Positions 46,120 through 56,331 are shown, numbered from the stretch's first letter. The stretch is 64,000 nt of DNA from Rodentibacter haemolyticus (GCF_015356115.1 NZ_CP063056.1:2046001-2110000); one strand, 5' to 3'. Notes: a model not told the origin generated them from the sequence alone. Numbers and translations are program-made.

Positions 46120-49100
46120 ATGGGTAAAGGTGGTGGACATACGCCTGTTGAAGCCAAAGAAAGCGGTCGTAGTAAGCAGTTTGTCAAAATCGTTGAAATT
46201 ATCTCGGAAGGGGAAATTGCAGGTTTAGCCGATGGGATGCGTTCGGTCTATCTTGATAATACGCCGGTTCAAAACACTGACGGCTCTTACAATTTCAATA
46301 ATCTGGAACTTGAAGGGCGGGTTGGTTCGCAAGCGCAAGGTATTATTTCAGGGTTTAATACCTCTGAAAAAGAAATTTCAGTCAGTACACAAGTGCGAAA
46401 AAAAACGGCGATCACCCGTACCGTAACGGATTCTAAAGTGTCACGCTTGCGTTTAACGCTAGGCGTGCAATCGTTATTTAAACAAGAGGATAATGGCGAT
46501 ACCAACGGAACAGCGGTGAATTTAACGGTGTATATTGGCGAGCAGTCTTACCCGATTGCGATTAGTGGTAAATACAGCTCACAATATTTACAACAACACA
46601 CCTTTGCACGTTTGCCACCTGTGCCTTTTCGGGTGCGAGTTGAGCGCAATACCGATGACAGCACATCACAACGCTTACAGAATAATACGGTGTGGGCGAG
46701 TTACACGGAAATTATCGATACCGAATTTACTTACCCGAACACCGCATTAATCGGTGTGCAATTTGATTCGGAGTATTTTTCAAACATCCCTAACCGCACT
46801 TATGATGTGAAAGGGATTAAGGTTAAAGTGCCGTCAAATTACAATCCCATCACCCGTCAATATAACGGCTTGTGGGACGGTACGTTTAAAATCGATTGGT
46901 CTGATAATCCTGCGTGGGTGCTGTATGATATTGTGACAAACAAACGTTATGGTTTAGGGCAACGTTTGGGGGAATTTGGTGCGGATAAATGGACGTTGTA
47001 TCAAGTGGCGCAATATTGCGATCAACTTGTGCCGGATGGTTTTGGCAGCAAAGAACCTCGTTTTACTTGTAATGCGTGGATAACAGAGCAGCGTTCCGCT
47101 TATGATGTTATCAACGACATTTGCTCCATTTTCAGAGCAATGCCGGTATGGAACGGGACAGGAACTCACCGTGGTAATGGACAGACCTACCGATCCGGTG
47201 TGGACCTATACCAACGCCAATGTTGAAAATGGTGAGTTTACCTATGCTTATTCCGCCAAAAAAGCCCGCCATAATGCGATTCAGGTGGAATATGCGGATA
47301 AGGATAACGCTTACGAAAAAACCATTGAATACGTCTCTGACGATGAATCCATCAGAAAAAATGGGTTAAATGTCAAAAAAGTGACGGCATTCGGCTGTAC
47401 CTCACGCGGACAAGCACACCGCACCGGCTTATGGTTGTTGCAAACCGAAAAACTCGAAACCAAAACAGTCACCTTTACTGTGGGTTCAGAAGGGTTAATG
47501 CATATACCGGGCGACATTATTAAAGTGGCTGATGTGGATTATGCCGGCACGAATATTGGCGGACGGGTATTAGCCATTAATGGCAAAAAGGTGGAATTAG
47601 ATCGGGAAATTGAAATCAACGGGCAAAGCTATTTTACTTATATCAATAGTGAAGCCAAACATCAGGACATTAAGATTTTAAACGTCTCAGGTAAAACTAT
47701 CACCTTAGATCGTGAACCTGTGGGCTTAAACCAATACGGTGTTTGGTCTTTATCAACCCAACAAATCAATTCGCAATTATTCCGCGCATTGACTGTGAAG
47801 GAAGAAGAAAAAGGCAAATACACCATCACTGCTCTGCAACACGAACCGCAGAAAGAAGCGATCGTGGATAATGGGGCGAAATTTGAACCGAAAGAAACCA
47901 CCTTACATCGCTACCCGAAATTGACCCATTTGGATGTCGCCACAGGTTTTGATGGCAAACTCTATATTAAGGCTGAAACCACGGGCGGTGAAGGTGTCGT
48001 GACCTACGATATAAAATTGCTCAAAGAGGGTCGTCTCTATCTCTTTAAACAGGGATTAAAATCACCGGATTTAACGCTTGATGATTTACCTAACGGAGAT
48101 TATCAGCTGATTATTTATGCCAAAAATGGCAAAGGGCAGTTGATTAGTGAAAAATCCCAAACCTTTACTGTTGATAAACCACCTGCACCGACAGGTGTGC
48201 GCATTACAGGCGGATTGGGCGAAATCACGTTGGAATGGGATTGGGTTAACGACATTACGCAAACGGAAATTTTCGCTTCAGAAACGAATAAATTTGCCGA
48301 AGCTAAACGTCTTGCCAAAGTCAATGCCCGAACCTATAACCACGCAGTCGGCGCAAAACAAGTCCACTATTATTGGTTACGCCATACCCGCGGGCAAAAT
48401 AACGGACCGTTTTACCAAGAAGAAGGACTACGGGGCGAAAGTGCGGTCGATATTGACGAAGAATTGAAATTGCTCAATGAAAAATTGGGGCAAAATATTA
48501 TCAATGAAGTCTTTGGCACAGCAATGCCTGCTCGTCAATTGGAGATGATTAAAACCGTTGATAGACTGAATGTTGATGAGTACATAGGCTATCATCAGGT
48601 ACATAACACCGTTGATGGCAAACTCTACGTATGGGACGGTCATCAATACAAAGTCAATGATGTGGATATTAGCCGCATTCCTGTCGAAAATATTGTCGGA
48701 AAAATGACAAGCGATCAGATCGAGAGCTTGAACACGGCAAAACTTATCGGCAAAGTAAATAGCGGTCAAATTCAAAATATCAATGCTAACCAAATCAACG
48801 GTAGCATTCAGGCAAATCAACTTGCTGCCGGTGCGGTCACAACAGCAAAATTGGCGGCCGGGGCAGTAGTTGCCGATAAACTTGCTGCGAACTCGGTGAG
48901 TGCAGGTGCATTACAAGCCGGTGCGGTGAGAGCAAATCACGTGGCCGCAGGGGAGTTAACTGCGGACAAACTTGCCATTGGGCTTGGTGGGAATTTACTG
49001 TATAACCCGATTTTTGCTAATAATGGGAACGGTTGGTTTATGTATGTTGATACTCAAAATATTGATAACAACGGTTGGCGATTTGACAACGAAACAGGGA

Positions 49101-49942
49101 TTTACCAAGGCGGCGCATATTTACCAACCGAATTAAAATTCAGATGGCAGCTCGAACGAAAAAATCTGAATGTCGGTAATGTGAGGCTTGGTGGGCTTTA
49201 TCAAGATATTAAATTGGTAAAAAATAAATATTATTGCTTTTCTGCTTATGTGGGTGGGCATAGGAGTTTTACTGATTTAAATATTGAGCAAGGTGCAGTT
49301 CAAATAATCAAACGTTCTTGGGGCGGGCGCGGAGTAAATGGCGGTTATGGTAATAACAATATTGACACCGGTATCGAAAATGACAGACGTATTTTTGTTA
49401 TTTTCAAAGCGACAGGTGATAACGCCAATTATCGCCTTATCATAAATATGTGGGCGGAAGGGGCAAACCAATCCCCATTTATTGCTATTCGCCGTCCAAT
49501 GCTCGAAGAATGCACCGAACATACCAAAAGCCCAAGCCCTTGGCAGAATGCCGGTGTTACTGCGATTCATGGTGGCTCAATTGTGACGCAAAGTATCACC
49601 ACTCAGCAAATTGCTGCTAATGCCATTACGGCTAATCAGCTTGCGGCAGGTGTGGTAGCTGCCAGACATATTGCGGCAAATAGTATTAATAGCGGGCATA
49701 TTGTCTCTAAATCGATTTCTGTCGATAAGCTGAATGTGAGTCACTTGTCGGCTATTAGTGCTGATTTGGGAGATATTAGAGGTGGTTCGATTAATATCAA
49801 TAATCGATTTAAAGTTGGACGTGATGGCGTAATGGAAATGCGAGCTAATCAAGGTAATGTTGGGCTTGTCATAAATAATAACCAAATTATTGTTTATGAT
49901 ATCCAAGGAAGACCGAGACTTAAAATAGGAAAATTACGATGA
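46120..49942 (+). pseudogene. Tail tip host-specificity protein J-like, frameshifted
   Basis: The first frame (46120) begins MGKGGGHTPVEAKESGRSKQ and contains the typical WDGTFKIDWSDNPAWVLYDI and RYGLGQRL region. It runs out after MPVWNGTG. The next frame resumes with QELTVVMDRPTDPVWTYTNA and continues to the C-terminus with alanine-rich repeats (ANQLAAGAVTTAKLAAGAVV). Removing one A near 47158 restores the junction PVWNGQELTVVMD. An intact version would be the receptor-contact protein, about 1270 aa. Confidence 0.9.
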
Positions 49943-50322
49943 TTTATATGTTGATGATTGTTTTTATTGCCGTAGCTTTTACTACGGCTTTCTTTTTTAA
50001 AAAAAGAAAAAATAAAAAACTACAAAAAGGTGGTAGCGAAATGTACGGAATAGAAGTCTATGAAAACGGAAAGACTTTTGATATTGCAAACAAAACTGTT
50101 TTGCTTGTCGATAAATTTACAGTACCGTACGGACAGAATGGGAGCAGATCTTATGAGGGCAACGTATTGACTGCACTCTATACCGTATCTGGCGATTTTG
50201 CATTTGGAAATGATAGTTTATTACCGAAATTCCGAATCGATGGAAAAACCGTTCATTGGGAGTGGGTGCGCTGTCGAAATAGACCGTACAGTAATAATAT
50301 TACAGTTTTAGTTTTGGGGTGA
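49939..50322 (+). CDS. Phage tail-region protein with N-terminal membrane segment (127 aa)
   Basis: The ATG overlaps the J stop (ATGA). A hydrophobic start (IYMLMIVFIAVAFTTAFFF) with a lysine-rich end precedes MYGIEVYENGKTFDIANKTV. An internal ATG at 50041 with GGTGG may instead start a 93-aa soluble form. The soluble part looks like a small tail accessory protein. Unknown. Confidence 0.6.
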   Translation: MIYMLMIVFIAVAFTTAFFFKKRKNKKLQKGGSEMYGIEVYENGKTFDIANKTVLLVDKFTVPYGQNGSRSYEGNVLTALYTVSGDFAFGNDSLLPKFRIDGKTVHWEWVRCRNRPYSNNITVLVLG

Positions 50323-50325
50323 GTT

Positions 50326-51234
50326 ATGGATAAATATGGAATACATCTATTTGGGAAAAATTTTTCAATGACCGATGAAAAATTACTTGTAACTGTTCTT
50401 GACATTGACGTTTCGGGTCAATTAACTCAAGGTTGGTGGGATTTACCTAACACCGAGATTTTAAATACAAATGATTATTCCGAAGATGAAGTGCTTGTTT
50501 TCGCAAATAGAAATTTCATTAAGTATTTTGACGGTATTAGAACTGCATCATGGGGAGGGACTAAGCATAAAGGCGTGTTTAATTATCACCGACCTGTCAT
50601 TCGCAAAAAAGGTAACCATTTTCAGATAAGAATAGTGAGCAATATTGAGCGATATTTTCTCGATTCAGGTACCGGATATAAAACGCCTTGGGAGGGTGTA
50701 AAACTAAAAGATGTGCTCTATTATGGGCTGAGGGATAAGGCTAACCTTCAAAATGCAAGGCTTAGATTAAAAATAGTTGTCCCGCTAAAAAAAATAGATA
50801 ATATCCCTGAGTATGGGATTGCAGTCTATGATGAAAACGGAAACTGTAAATATTGCAACAGCACAGATGGTTATGCGAGGCAGATACGTATACATCATAC
50901 GGGAATAAGCTCTTTTAGTAGCAATAAATTTGATACGAATGAGATCAATGATTATTATAGTAGGGCGTTAACAACGAAGCTTAATGCAAATGAATATGTA
51001 TTAATGACACCGCTTGGGTATTTTGATAGCTGTTATCAGTATGCCGGGGGGCGAGGACATTTTATGTCAGGAGAAATTTTACCAGCAATTGCGGAAGATG
51101 GAACGGTCTCGGTTACTGCATTCACTGAGTTTTCCGTAATACCAAAACAAAAAAGAGCTTTTCCATCTCAAGCTAGTGATGAATATACTAATGATAGTAT
51201 TATAAATCCTATATTATTAATCGCTGAATTTTAA
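50326..51234 (+). CDS. Tail accessory protein (302 aa), unknown
   Basis: MDKYGIHLFGKNFSMTDEKL and a beta-rich body; a C-terminal part with YCNSTDGYARQIRIHHTGIS. I do not recognise it. Located directly after J and its small neighbour, it may be a tail fibre or tip decoration. Its codon usage is A/T-rich compared with the neighbouring genes. Confidence 0.65.
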   Translation: MDKYGIHLFGKNFSMTDEKLLVTVLDIDVSGQLTQGWWDLPNTEILNTNDYSEDEVLVFANRNFIKYFDGIRTASWGGTKHKGVFNYHRPVIRKKGNHFQIRIVSNIERYFLDSGTGYKTPWEGVKLKDVLYYGLRDKANLQNARLRLKIVVPLKKIDNIPEYGIAVYDENGNCKYCNSTDGYARQIRIHHTGISSFSSNKFDTNEINDYYSRALTTKLNANEYVLMTPLGYFDSCYQYAGGRGHFMSGEILPAIAEDGTVSVTAFTEFSVIPKQKRAFPSQASDEYTNDSIINPILLIAEF

Positions 51235-51274
51235 TTTATCTTGGATAAATATGATGGATTAAAAATCATTCAAA

Positions 51275-51303
51275 CCGACCGCACTTTTACGTGCGGTTTT
51301 TTA
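51275..51303 (+). terminator. USS-pair terminator
   Basis: ACCGCAC (51278-51284) with GTGCGGT (51291-51297), then a T run. Confidence 0.7.
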
Positions 51304-51327
51304 TTATCTATAACACAGGAGAGTCTT

Positions 51328-51621
51328 ATGACGACATTTAACAAAATTTTAAATCCAATGTATTCGGCAATTGCGAATTATTCAACTCAAGATGACGGGG
51401 CAATTAATGCCAAATATGTGATTGGCACAGGTTCGGATAATGAGGGGGCAGTCACCGACTTTACACCGATTATCAGCGAATACAAATACATTGAGGCAAC
51501 CGCAGCACAAACTTTGAGTAATGCACCGCTGACGAAAGACGATCTCGGCAAATCGCCGCAGCAAATTATGTTAGATCGGATTTATACCCACCTCAAAGAA
51601 ACAGGGCAAATTCTGGTATGA
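51328..51621 (+). CDS. Tail-region protein (97 aa)
   Basis: The ATG at 51328 (AGGAGAG upstream) gives MTTFNKILNPMYSAIANYST, then TPIISEYKYIEATAAQTLSN. Small phage tail proteins of this type are common in Pasteurellaceae phages after the tip genes. Function unknown. Confidence 0.7.
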   Translation: MTTFNKILNPMYSAIANYSTQDDGAINAKYVIGTGSDNEGAVTDFTPIISEYKYIEATAAQTLSNAPLTKDDLGKSPQQIMLDRIYTHLKETGQILV

Positions 51622-51944
51622 AAAAACAAGATATTCAATTTGTACGGGGCGATGATTATTCGCTCCGTTTTCGTTTAGTGCCACCGGTAGATTTGATGGG
51701 CTGTCGATTCGACCTGCACGCAAGAGAAGATGAGGATAGCGAGCCTGTTATTAAACTATCAAATCGCACCGGTGAAATTGAAATTTATCCTGATAGCTTA
51801 TTAGTGCATTTCCCGCACAAGGCAACTGAAAGCGCTGAATGGGATATCGCAAATTATGATTTACAGCTCATCGATCTGCAAGGTAAGCGGCGCACATTAT
51901 TGATGGGAAAAATTAAACTCATTAAAGACCAAACGAGGGTTTAA
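51618..51944 (+). CDS. Tail-region protein (108 aa)
   Basis: MKKQDIQFVRGDDYSLRFRL with beta-strand pattern (YDLQLIDLQGKRRTLLMGKI KLIKD), of the kind found in small baseplate/tip-associated proteins with an N-terminal FVRGDDY motif. It overlaps the previous gene by 4 bases. Confidence 0.7.
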   Translation: MKKQDIQFVRGDDYSLRFRLVPPVDLMGCRFDLHAREDEDSEPVIKLSNRTGEIEIYPDSLLVHFPHKATESAEWDIANYDLQLIDLQGKRRTLLMGKIKLIKDQTRV

Positions 51945-51946
51945 CA

Positions 51947-52099
51947 ATGGATGAGATTGAAATCCCGGCACTCACAATACAGGAGTTTGAGCTTGAATTA
52001 ATCGGGCAAGAGGGAATGGCTCTGTTGCCAAAAGAAGATGAACAAGAGCAATGTAATATCCCTGATTTATTAACCCTTTATAAACTTTCAAAAATTTAA
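51947..52099 (+). CDS. Small acidic protein (50 aa)
   Basis: GAGGG precedes the ATG: MDEIEIPALTIQEFELELIG, then DLLTLYKLSKI. It starts three bases after the previous stop. Unknown. Confidence 0.55.
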   Translation: MDEIEIPALTIQEFELELIGQEGMALLPKEDEQEQCNIPDLLTLYKLSKI

Positions 52100-52115
52100 C
52101 AACGTAGGAGAAAAA

Positions 52116-52481
52116 ATGAGTCAAAGCACACAAAAATTAGTTTTATTTGCTCAAGCGGTAGGCGCAGATATTAAAGCGCTAACCAAGCGCATTGATGATT
52201 TAATCAATCAACCGGCACAGGTTGATTTAACACAAGTGCGAGAGGAAATTACCCAAGCAATTAATGGGCTACGCAATCAATTAGCAGGTGGCGAGTTGGA
52301 CGAAAGTCTAGACACACTGAAAGAAATTGCGGATAAGCTCAAAGAGGATAGCAACGTAGCGGTGGCAATCACTCAAAAACTCACTGAGTTAAATGGGAAA
52401 ATCACCGCGTTAGAACAAGAGATAAATCTTGATTTACTCACTACCTATAATCAAGCAAAACAGGAGTTAAAAAATGGCTAA
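52116..52481 (+). CDS. Coiled-coil tail protein (121 aa)
   Basis: The sequence is strongly helical with heptads (LAGGELDESLDTLKEIADKL, VAVAITQKLTELNGKITALE). Similar proteins form the stem of tail fibres. AGGAG precedes the ATG. It overlaps the next gene by 8 bases. Confidence 0.7.
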   Translation: MSQSTQKLVLFAQAVGADIKALTKRIDDLINQPAQVDLTQVREEITQAINGLRNQLAGGELDESLDTLKEIADKLKEDSNVAVAITQKLTELNGKITALEQEINLDLLTTYNQAKQELKNG

Positions 52482-52980
52482 AACCAATAAAAATCAATCA
52501 GTAAATGCAATGTTTGCATATAACGTAGCAAAAGATATTGTCAATCTCGAAAATGAGATTAAAAAACTTAAAGGATTACCGGCATCAAATTCGGGCAAGC
52601 CTGAAATGTCAGCAACCCCTACAGCGAAAGGTTATATCTTGAATGTTAAATTAAAAGCAGGGATTACGGATAGTCACGCGAACTTTAATCTAAATATCCC
52701 AAGCGAATTTATTGGCTTGACTGCCAAAGTTGACGTTTATTCGACATCGAAAATTTATCGTAACGGAGCAACCGAAGAAATTGACCGGAAACTCGGTGAC
52801 GCCTTTTTTGAACGATTACCAGTAAAATTATCTGAACAAAATCTTATGTTTAACAGCATGAAGGTATCTCGATACGGGCAAGAAAATAACGAAGGCTATT
52901 TTGAAGAAAATAGAGTCTTTATCATTTACCCATTAAATGTTATCGGAGATACAATTGAAGTAGAGCCGAGTACGGCATAA
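52474..52980 (+). CDS. Tail fibre-associated protein (168 aa)
   Basis: MAKTNKNQSVNAMFAYNVAK begins with a helix and heptads (IVNLENEIKKLKGLPASNSG), then a beta-rich C-terminal half (SKIYRNGATEEIDRKLGDAF). By place it is the last late gene, likely part of the tail fibre with its neighbour. No family recognised. Confidence 0.65.
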   Translation: MAKTNKNQSVNAMFAYNVAKDIVNLENEIKKLKGLPASNSGKPEMSATPTAKGYILNVKLKAGITDSHANFNLNIPSEFIGLTAKVDVYSTSKIYRNGATEEIDRKLGDAFFERLPVKLSEQNLMFNSMKVSRYGQENNEGYFEENRVFIIYPLNVIGDTIEVEPSTA

Positions 52981-52987
52981 GCGGGAT

Positions 52988-53018
52988 AAAGTGCGGTAGT
53001 TTTACCGCACTTTTTGTA
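52988..53018. terminator. Bidirectional USS-pair terminator
   Basis: AAAGTGCGGTA (52988-52998) is the inverted copy of TACCGCACTTT (53003-53013). It stops the late transcript from the left and the integrase transcript from the right. Confidence 0.85.
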
Positions 53019-53019
53019 C

Positions 53020-54219
53020 CTAAAGATTTTCGCCGCGAATCCATTCATCAATTTTATTGGCCCATTGTTGCAACATATCTCTACGTTGTTCGCTATACTC
53101 AGCCTTATTATAAACTGCGCGTACTCCCTGTTGTTCGTGTGCAAGACTTTTTTCAATCCAATCAGTATTAAATCCCATTTCGTGAAGTAGGGTAGAGCCA
53201 GTTCTACGTAAATCGTGAACGGTAAAATCATCAATTCTCTGCTCGTCTTTATTAATAAACTCAATACACTTTGCAATCACTCTATTTAAAGAGCTGTTGG
53301 CTATTGGTTGTCTGCGATTAACTCGCCCCGGTAAAAGATATGGCGAGCCTTCCGAGTAAATTTGAAACGCTACAATCAAATCAAGTGCTTGCTCGGACAA
53401 ATACACATTGTGAGCACGTTTTGCTTTCATACGCTCTGCTGGGATAGTCCATACTTTATTTTTAAAGTCCACTTCGTCCCACTTAGCATTGATCAGTTCG
53501 CCTTTTCGCACCATCGTAAGCAAGATAAATTTCACTGCTTTTTTTAAGGCAAAATCCGATTGTGTTTCTTCAAGTGCGGTAAAAAATAAATGAATTTCTT
53601 TTGGTGTTAAAGTGCGCTCTCGTTTTTTGAATGTGGCTATTGATGAATTGGCTATATCATCAGCAGGGTTTGAGAATTTATGCCCACGTTGAGTAGCATA
53701 GCGATAGATATTAGCAATTAAATCACGGACAAGGATAGCGGTAGATGGTGCGCCACGCTCTTTGATTTGCTCGCAGTGACGGCGGATTTCATCTGTCGTA
53801 ATTTCTGTCATTAATCGATTGCCAAATTTCGATTTTATATCACGCTCATAGGTAGCAATACGTAAAGCCTTTGTACTCTCGGCAAGCTGTACATCAGCAA
53901 GATACTTTTCAGCGAAAGCAGAAAATCGATCTGCATTGCGGATTAAGTCTTTTTCATTGCGTTTTTCGTTGGCAGGGGAAATACCTTCGCTGACTTTTTT
54001 ACGAGCCACCATCAGGCGTTCACGCGCTTCAGCAAGATTAATGCCATCAGCACCATATTTGCCTATAGTCAGTGTTTCTCGCCTGCCGTTAATGCGGTAG
54101 TCATAGCGAAATGTTATGGTGCCAGCAGTTGATACAGTCACGTAAAGACCGTCACGATCCGCTACTTTATAAAGCTTGTCTTTTGGTTTAAGAGATTTGA
54201 TTTTCGTATCCGTTAGCAT
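53020..54219 (-). CDS. int: Tyrosine integrase, P4-type (399 aa)
   Basis: The N-terminal DUF4102-type arm-binding domain (LTDTKIKSLKPKDKLYKVAD) is followed by a SAM-like core-binding domain. The catalytic residues are R238 (TMVRKGE), H335 and R338 (VHDLRRTG), H361 (SLAHEQQGVR) and Y370 (AVYNKAEY). It recombines the guaA 3' end with attP. It lies next to attR with its own promoter. Confidence 0.94.
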   Translation of the reverse strand: MLTDTKIKSLKPKDKLYKVADRDGLYVTVSTAGTITFRYDYRINGRRETLTIGKYGADGINLAEARERLMVARKKVSEGISPANEKRNEKDLIRNADRFSAFAEKYLADVQLAESTKALRIATYERDIKSKFGNRLMTEITTDEIRRHCEQIKERGAPSTAILVRDLIANIYRYATQRGHKFSNPADDIANSSIATFKKRERTLTPKEIHLFFTALEETQSDFALKKAVKFILLTMVRKGELINAKWDEVDFKNKVWTIPAERMKAKRAHNVYLSEQALDLIVAFQIYSEGSPYLLPGRVNRRQPIANSSLNRVIAKCIEFINKDEQRIDDFTVHDLRRTGSTLLHEMGFNTDWIEKSLAHEQQGVRAVYNKAEYSEQRRDMLQQWANKIDEWIRGENL

Positions 54220-54230
54220 TTTACGTTACT

Positions 54231-54307
54231 TTTACCGTCGTTAAGTTGACGGTATTTTCGATCTTTTTATCAATAAGAGCAAGGCTATACCGTCAATTTT
54301 ACCGAAA
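54231..54307 (-). promoter_or_regulatory. Integrase promoter and arm-type binding sites
   Basis: On the minus strand -35 TTGACG (54291-54296), 17 bases, -10 TTGATA (54268-54273). TTACCG-containing repeats lie at 54231-54240, 54246-54255 (inverted), 54287-54296 and 54298-54307; the same motif occurs twice near the left end (863-872, 875-884). TTGACGGTAT and ATACCGTCAA form a 10-bp inverted repeat around the promoter. Confidence 0.6.
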
Positions 54308-54352
54308 GAAAAATAAAATAATATGAAATGTCGTGAAATGAAGTGAAATAGA

Positions 54353-54376
54353 AAAGCCCTGTCATCACAGGGCTTC
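54353..54376 (-). terminator. Phage-borne terminator for guaA
   Basis: AAGCCCTG-TCATCA-CAGGGCTT, followed leftward by a T run, lies just inside attR. It has the same stem as the chromosomal hairpin at 721-742 but a different loop. guaA transcripts now end here. Confidence 0.75.
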
Positions 54377-54378
54377 TG

Positions 54379-54433
54379 GCTATTTTTGAAGTGAATTGAA
54401 ATATGATGAAAAGCGGTTTTTTTATTCCCATTC
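54379..54433. repeat. attR core repeat (55 bp), overlapping the guaA 3' end
   Basis: Identical to 746-800. It covers the last four codons and stop of guaA (54422-54433) and 43 bases downstream. Confidence 0.9.
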
Positions 54434-55993
54434 AATCGTTGCCGGGGGTTTGCCCGATACGTCATATACCACACGTGAAATGCCGCTTATTTCATTAATG
54501 ATACGGTTAGAGATTTTTCCTAACAAGTCATAAGGTAAGTGTGCCCAATGTGCGGTCATAAAATCAATCGTTTCTACGGCACGAAGTGAAACAACCCAGT
54601 CGTATTTACGACCATCACCCATCACACCTACAGATTTCACTGGTAAGAATACAGTGAAGGCTTGGCTGACTTTGTAGTACCAATCTGCCTTGTGTAATTC
54701 TTCCATAAAGATCGCATCGGCACGGCGGAGTAAGTCACAGTATTCTTTTTTCACTTCACCTAGTACACGAACCCCTAAACCCGGGCCGGGGAATGGATGG
54801 CGATTCAGCATTTCAGCCGGTAAACCTAATGCTAAACCGATTTTACGGACCTCATCTTTGAATAATTCACGCAATGGCTCAACTAAACCGAGTTTCATAT
54901 AATCCGGTAATCCACCGACATTATGGTGAGATTTGATGACGTGGGCTTTGCCTGTTTTGCTGGCGGCAGATTCAATTACATCAGGGTAGATTGTGCCTTG
55001 TGCCAACCATTTCACATTCGGATGCTTTTTCGATTCGTCATCGAATACATCCACAAACACTTTACCGATAATTTTACGTTTTGTTTCCGGTTCATTTATG
55101 CCGGCGAGTTCGTTTAAGAAACGATCTTCTGCATTGACTCGAGTGATGTTTAGTCCGAATTTATTTCCGAACATTTCCATCACTTGATCACCTTCATTTA
55201 AGCGTAACAAGCCGTTATCTACAAATACACAATGTAGGTTTTTACCAATTGCACGGTGTAACAATAAAGCGACTACTGATGAATCTACACCGCCTGATAA
55301 TCCTAAAATTACTTCATCATCACCCACTTGTGCTTTAATGCGGGCAACGGCATCTTCAATGATGTTTTCTGCGGTCCATTTTGTTTCACAACCACAAATG
55401 TTTACCACAAAATTGGTTAATAATTCCAAGCCGCTTTTCGTGTGGGTGACTTCCGGGTGGAACTGCACACCGTAGAAACGGCGATTTTCGTCTGACATTG
55501 CCGCAATTGGGCAAGTCGGTGTTACGCCTGTTACTTGGAAACCTTGCGGTAAACGGGTTACTTTGTCTCCGTGGCTCATCCAAACGTCTAATTTAGGCTC
55601 GGAAGCCGTCAAGTTATCGTTAAGATTAGCAAAAAGTGCGGTCGAATTTTCTAAAGAAACGGAAGCGTAACCAAATTCTCGGTGATCCGAAGTTTCTGTT
55701 AAACCGCCTAATTGCATTGCCATTGTTTGCATTCCGTAGCAGATACCAAGCACAGGCACGCTTGCGTTAAATACATATTCCGGTGCACGTGGGCTATTTG
55801 CTGCAGTAGTACTCTCAGGGCCGCCCGAAAGGATAATACCGGTCGGGTTAAATTCACGGATTTGTTCTTCGGTAACGTCCCACGCCCAAAGCTCGCAATA
55901 AACCCCGATTTCACGCACACGACGTGCGATAAGTTGGGTATATTGGGAACCGAAGTCGAGGATAAGGATTTTGTGGTTATGGATGTTGTTCAT
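54422..55993 (-). CDS. guaA: GMP synthase (glutamine-hydrolysing, 523 aa)
   Basis: The N-terminal class I amidotransferase domain has ILDFGSQYTQLIARRVREIG and the nucleophile motif VLGICYGMQTM. The ATP pyrophosphatase domain has the P-loop LGLSGGVDSSVVAL. The C-terminal dimerisation domain ends SGKPPATIEWE. It converts XMP to GMP. The gene is intact; its last codons are supplied by the attR repeat. A uptake signal lies inside the coding region. Confidence 0.97.
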   Translation of the reverse strand: MNNIHNHKILILDFGSQYTQLIARRVREIGVYCELWAWDVTEEQIREFNPTGIILSGGPESTTAANSPRAPEYVFNASVPVLGICYGMQTMAMQLGGLTETSDHREFGYASVSLENSTALFANLNDNLTASEPKLDVWMSHGDKVTRLPQGFQVTGVTPTCPIAAMSDENRRFYGVQFHPEVTHTKSGLELLTNFVVNICGCETKWTAENIIEDAVARIKAQVGDDEVILGLSGGVDSSVVALLLHRAIGKNLHCVFVDNGLLRLNEGDQVMEMFGNKFGLNITRVNAEDRFLNELAGINEPETKRKIIGKVFVDVFDDESKKHPNVKWLAQGTIYPDVIESAASKTGKAHVIKSHHNVGGLPDYMKLGLVEPLRELFKDEVRKIGLALGLPAEMLNRHPFPGPGLGVRVLGEVKKEYCDLLRRADAIFMEELHKADWYYKVSQAFTVFLPVKSVGVMGDGRKYDWVVSLRAVETIDFMTAHWAHLPYDLLGKISNRIINEISGISRVVYDVSGKPPATIEWE

Positions 55994-56070
55994 AAAATTC
56001 TCTATTAATTAAACTATTTTTTTACTTCTTGGCAGGCTGATACTTCAAGAACTTGTAATCCTTCTTTTTT

Positions 56071-56331
56071 TTAAATCGCAAATGAACCCTGACGGCAGTT
56101 TGCTCCAAAAAGTTCTGCAAATTGTTCTGTCGGTCTACCCTGAGCCATTAAATATAGATTACCGTTTTCATCAGTATGCTGTTTTTTAATAATCCAGTTA
56201 TTTTTTTGCAATGCTTTTAGCACACTTTCCTGTGATTGACCTTCGTACATATCAGGTACACCACTTGAAGACCAGTCATTAGCACAAGCTGATAGGAAAA
56301 GGCCGGTTATGAGGAATGTTAATTTTTTCAT
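56071..56331 (-). CDS. Small lipoprotein between guaB and guaA (86 aa)
   Basis: The signal peptide MKKLTFLITGLFLSAC has a lipobox (LSAC). The mature part (ANDWSSSGVPDMYEGQSQES) looks like a small periplasmic lipoprotein. It lies between guaB and guaA on the same strand. Function unknown; it is not part of purine synthesis. Confidence 0.75.
   Translation of the reverse strand: MKKLTFLITGLFLSACANDWSSSGVPDMYEGQSQESVLKALQKNNWIIKKQHTDENGNLYLMAQGRPTEQFAELFGANCRQGSFAI

Larger units (their letters stand above)
746..54433. mobile_element. Lambda-like siphovirus prophage integrated at the 3' end of guaA
   Basis: An exact 55-bp direct repeat bounds the element; the right copy contains the last codons of guaA. 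Inside are integrase, excisionase, CI/Cro immunity, replication, lysis, terminase, portal, capsid, tail tube, tape measure and tail tip genes in the lambdoid order, about 53.6 kb in all. The integrase gene is at the right end and the excisionase at the left end, so attP lies between them in the circular phage. Five genes are frameshifted, so the prophage may not be fully functional. Confidence 0.95.

Noticed and set aside
47102..49942. Independent 946-aa gene start at 47102
   Set aside because: The first residues are out-of-frame translation of J; real homology begins at QELTVVMD after the indel.
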